DNA of 64,000 nt from NCBI RefSeq assembly GCF_964019385.1, contig NC_088644.1, positions 38,562,149 to 38,626,148 of the forward strand, read 5' to 3'. The stretch comes from Sycon ciliatum. Taxonomy: Eukaryota > Porifera > Calcarea > Leucosolenida > Sycettidae. The notes beneath the pieces are model-generated. The model made no database searches. It was given only the letters and a program-made list of their open reading frames with translations, and was not told the origin of the DNA. Positions 51,246-64,000 of this stretch are shown in pieces. Position 1 is the stretch's first letter; each line of letters opens with the position of its first letter. A program made the position numbers and the translations under genes.

Positions 51246-53696
51246 ACGGAAGCCGTCTGTTGATGTTGCTACGCGCTAAGCGCAGAGCCTTGGCAAGGCA
51301 CTCGAAAGAGCCTGCCGAACTCGTGAAGGCCGCCCTGACCCAACAGGGAAATCGTGACTCGGGGCATGAAACACGGCACTCGTCGGTGCTTGCAAACCCA
51401 CGGAACCATCGCAGCGTCGCCATCAGCATTGGCCGCCGAAAAGGCCGAAATTTCCATATCGGCACAAACTAGTTACTTCAGCACTTACTTACACGGACAG
51501 CACGTCGATCCGGTAGGAACTCTTACTAGTCCTAGGCCTGGACTGCGAGCTTCAGCTTCGGAGTCATTATTACACAATAGACACTGCCATAGCGGCAGTA
51601 GAAGACTGAAGTCTCAAGGATACTAGACAAAGGAAAACGGTAACCTATCAGCAAAGAAGCGAAAGAAAAGGCCAAAGAAAGCAAGAGGTGCTAGGTGCAA
51701 TCAAGGCGTGCATTTGCATTTTTTATCTTTAAACCGCTGGAAATTTATGGAAAACTAGAGCGATTTGAGGCCAAACACACTGTCGCATTCGAAGCCGAAG
51801 CTCCGAAGTGTAACTCCCGAGTTTCGTGCACAATGCGATCATCAGGCGACTTGTGACATGTTCAGTGGGATTTGGCCAGTACTACTACTAATATTATATA
51901 AGCCATAGTTTATAGGTGATGGTCGCCGGGTGGGTATATTGATTCAGCGGAGAAGAATGACCCATGATGGTCATGTGAATGATCACTTGGGTGCGGGGAA
52001 CTATTAGCGGTGGAAGCATCGATTGCGAGCGAATACAGACGTGGAAGGAGTGACTTGTAAATAACAGCCAGGGTGTGAAGATAATTCATTCCCCGGACCT
52101 GTTATTGGTGATGTTGAGAATTCTAGACTCTAGTGTAAACCAGACTAACTCGATTGGATTTCACTGATCCGCGCTGTACATGTAGCGGAATTATCGCTCA
52201 TAGCATGTACCCACAATGCTGCACAGTAAATTCTGGCTCTGTGAACTTACTGCTCAGCCGGGCGCTGCACAGAACCAGACCCGCAGACTAGGCACTGGGC
52301 AGTGCACCAGCTGCGCAGTGTACGTACTAACTTCTTCATGACATCAGATTTCACCGGGCACGACTGTAGTACATCCGTAGCCATTATTGTGGACAAGAAC
52401 ACAATTCAAGCCGCATTCATACACAACTTTCTTTGAATTTGCATTGTCAATGCAAGTGAGTTGGCAGAAGAGAATACTTGGGTGGGCAAATCCATTGCCA
52501 CAACCCTGCAACTTTTGAATCTGAACAAGTCCCTTCCACTGCGCAGCTGTTTTCCTATACAGAGATGAAATGAAGAAAAAACTCCCCGTAAATTATGAGA
52601 AGATTTGGGAAGCTTAAGTTGAAGCAGTCGAAAATCAACGTCTTCAACACTAATATCAATATGTTTCGCTTGTCCTAGGCAGACTTGTAGCAGTGTCGTT
52701 CAGAGCTCAACATATTTGAGTACAGCCAGTTGGGGCACTAAGCCGGCAACTAGGCTGCGGTGTCAAGGCTTGCTTGCAACTACATCCGCCATCACCCAGA
52801 CAGTCAGGTCAAGCATGACAACACACCGCCGATCAGGGTAATGTAAAGCTGATCGCACCCATCAAGGAGTCCACAGCGCTGGGTGTTCGCTGTCCGTCGG
52901 CATGGCTGAGGAGACGATACCTGTGCATGAATTCAACAGGACACACCGCAATAGAAACAGGAGCATACCAATAGAAAAGGCCTGGGAAGCGACTAGTTTA
53001 CATCACGTGACTGCTAACCCTTCCCCGGTATTTCAAAAGTCAGTGCTGGGGTTGACCCATCCCCAGATGTTACAGCACTGACTGTTGACATACTATACGT
53101 GTGCAGTGGAAAGTCACTTAGTACATGCATGTACTGTACATGCATGTACTGTACATGCATATACTGTACACTTGATCAATACCGTAGTGTGCCTGGCACC
53201 CCTGGGCCCTGACTGCCCTGACTGTATGCTCTAGTGACAACACTGTCGGAAAGGAGGACCTGTTCATGCCGATTATACGGGTAGGGTGTCCTGGACAACT
53301 TGAGTGCATATTAAAGACTGATACTGCATTCATTTATATTGTATTGTATATTTGAACGATTCTCCAAAGGCACATGTAAATGGACACTTCGGCAATGAAG
53401 GGCAACTGTACTTTAAAAAAAAAATAGACTACTGACCACAACCTGTCGCCTGCTGCAAAGTTGACCTCCCTCAAATTGATCCGAATCTTCCAAACAGAAT
53501 GGAAAGAACAAACATGAGGACAAGTATCAGGAAACTGTTTGGAACTGTTCTTGTTTGATGTAATTGTATAGCAATTGCCAAGAAGTTGATCGTATAATTC
53601 GACACTAACCTACAGGAGAGTTTAACCTGGGTATGCAGCCGTGTGTATCAACAACTCTGCATGTTCTTCAAAAGTAGCATTTCTCCGTTGACCTAC
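51246..53696. other. Region downstream of last E-Syt exon found; no gene supported
   Basis: Open frames are very scarce from 51630 to 53110. 53125-53170 is a small TACATGCATGTACTG palindromic repeat. The final E-Syt exon or exons should lie here, but none could be chosen with confidence. Confidence 0.4.
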
Positions 53697-63032
<9,336 letters not shown>

Positions 63033-63123
63033 CTGTAGAACCGTGAAGAGGGAAAACAATCATGAGAGTGAGTAACACCTCATTCCAGCAGCATTCTGCA
63101 AAGCTTGCAGTGTACTTAGTCTA

Positions 63124-63344
63124 CTGCAAGACATGTATATATAACGAGGAAGCAAATCTAACGTTTAAACGGATGACATTTCTTCGTTATAATAAGATCC
63201 GTTGAGGCCGTACTGCTTCATATATCATGCGGCTGTGTGTGGATATGCCGGAATACTGCAAGATCGTTAACATATCTTCTCGTTAACCTATGAATTTTGG
63301 ACAATCGTTAAATTTGCGACTCGTTATAATAACATGTCTTAGTG
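63124..63344. mobile_element. MITE, copy of the 26955-27168 element
   Basis: Near-identical interior (AACGAGGAAGCAAATCTAAC, TGAGGCCGTACTGCTTCATA, ACAATCGTTAAAT). The right end is degenerate (CTTAGTG instead of CTTACAG). Confidence 0.88.
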
Positions 63345-63659
63345 TACTTAGTGTACCTGGGTTTGTTCGTTTGTTTGCTTGTTTGTTTGTTTGTTTCTAG
63401 TATTAGTTCAGCAGATACACAGCGGCAGTTCTGCCTCCTCACGGTCTAACCATACGACTAGCCTCTCAATTAAAGATGAAGAAGTGGGTACATGTAGAGG
63501 TTGTCTAACCGTTGCAGCTTCACACAGCCATTGCAACACTCCCAGAGCATCGGCAACAGAATTGCTGGTGCACATGTAGAGGGGACGGTTTCAAATAGGA
63601 CACCGGTTGCGAACCGGAACGGACTCAATATTCACTTTCTCTCTTGGTATTTTGATTAG

Positions 63660-63748
63660 AAAACATATGTCACAGTGAGACTACGATGTGTTGTACTCCG
63701 AGCCAAAATTTCATCGCTCTGCGATGACCAGAAGCGCCATATCAAGCA
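63660..63748 (+). other. Possible unidentified plus-strand exon
   Basis: ATATGTCACAG followed by an open frame (RCVVLRAKISSLCDDQKRHI) ending at AAGCAG/GTGAGT near 63748. The donor is strong. The peptide is not recognised, it is antisense to the expected E-Syt upstream introns, and no partner exon is in the window. Weak. Confidence 0.18.
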
Positions 63749-64000
63749 GGTGAGTTTTTGACGTGTTGCTTCGCACTGCGACTTGAGTTTTACGACTTTC
63801 GAAAAATCAACTTCTTGTCGCAGGTAAACAGCGGCTCGCCTCTCGCCAATACAGCACCGCATACCAATCAAAACTAATGGAAGCACACACAAGGCTTATT
63901 GTTACTCTGTACTGGCCGTCGTGGAGCGATAGCAATTACCTAATTTCAGACCCAGAGTGAATTTGACGTGCACTCTAAAACGTGTCCGGTTTGGAGCCAC

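Noticed and set aside
53240-53300. Last E-Syt exon starting GTTGTCCAG/GACACC
   Set aside because: It would add only five residues before a stop and does not supply the expected final C2C strands.

Overview
The window is nuclear DNA from an intron-rich animal. The conserved genes (beta-arrestin, extended synaptotagmin, ASCC1) are opisthokont/metazoan, with GT-AG introns of a few hundred to two thousand bases. Dense simple repeats and very many short inverted-repeat transposons fill the introns and intergenic DNA. A marine invertebrate, perhaps a sponge, fits the divergent single arrestin, but the species cannot be fixed from this sequence. Nothing prokaryotic, no rRNA and no intact tRNA gene was seen.

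Layout. 1-1690: decayed repeats and an unidentified minus-strand ORF. 1700-4919 (+): last five coding exons of an ASCC1-like gene, whose two phosphoesterase HxT motifs lie on separate exons. 5963-20193 (-): a complete 18-exon beta-arrestin gene. I joined all exons in phase: 2163 coding bases, 720 residues. It is convergent with ASCC1. 20194-23600: MITEs and no supported gene. 23656-35973: a 12.3-kb element with near-identical ~690-bp terminal inverted repeats and a 9-bp target duplication, inserted in a tRNA-derived SINE; inside it are two apparent terminal exons of an unknown gene. 36000-40200: palindromes, piggyBac-like and 7-bp-target-duplication MITEs, often nested. 40497-41111 (+): a CGGBP1-like zinc-finger ORF. 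41402-41830 (-): 3' end of a non-LTR retrotransposon. 42000-53600: MITEs, a ~76-bp minisatellite and anonymous DNA. 53697-63032 (-): 3' part of an extended-synaptotagmin-like gene (end of C2A, C2B, linker, most of C2C), with a hAT transposase relic in one intron. The rest is intron, MITE and simple repeat, including an (AC)n tract of about 480 bp.

The three host genes have no obvious shared pathway. Arrestin links receptors to clathrin/AP-2, E-Syt tethers ER to plasma membrane, and ASCC1 is an RNA/DNA-repair cofactor. The most interesting material is the beta-arrestin tail (clathrin box, two NPF motifs and an AP-2 motif spread over about 230 Q/M-rich residues), the decoy exon duplication inside that gene, the 12.3-kb long-TIR element, and a MITE family with 7-bp target duplications that shrinks to 26-35 bp and forms tandem arrays.
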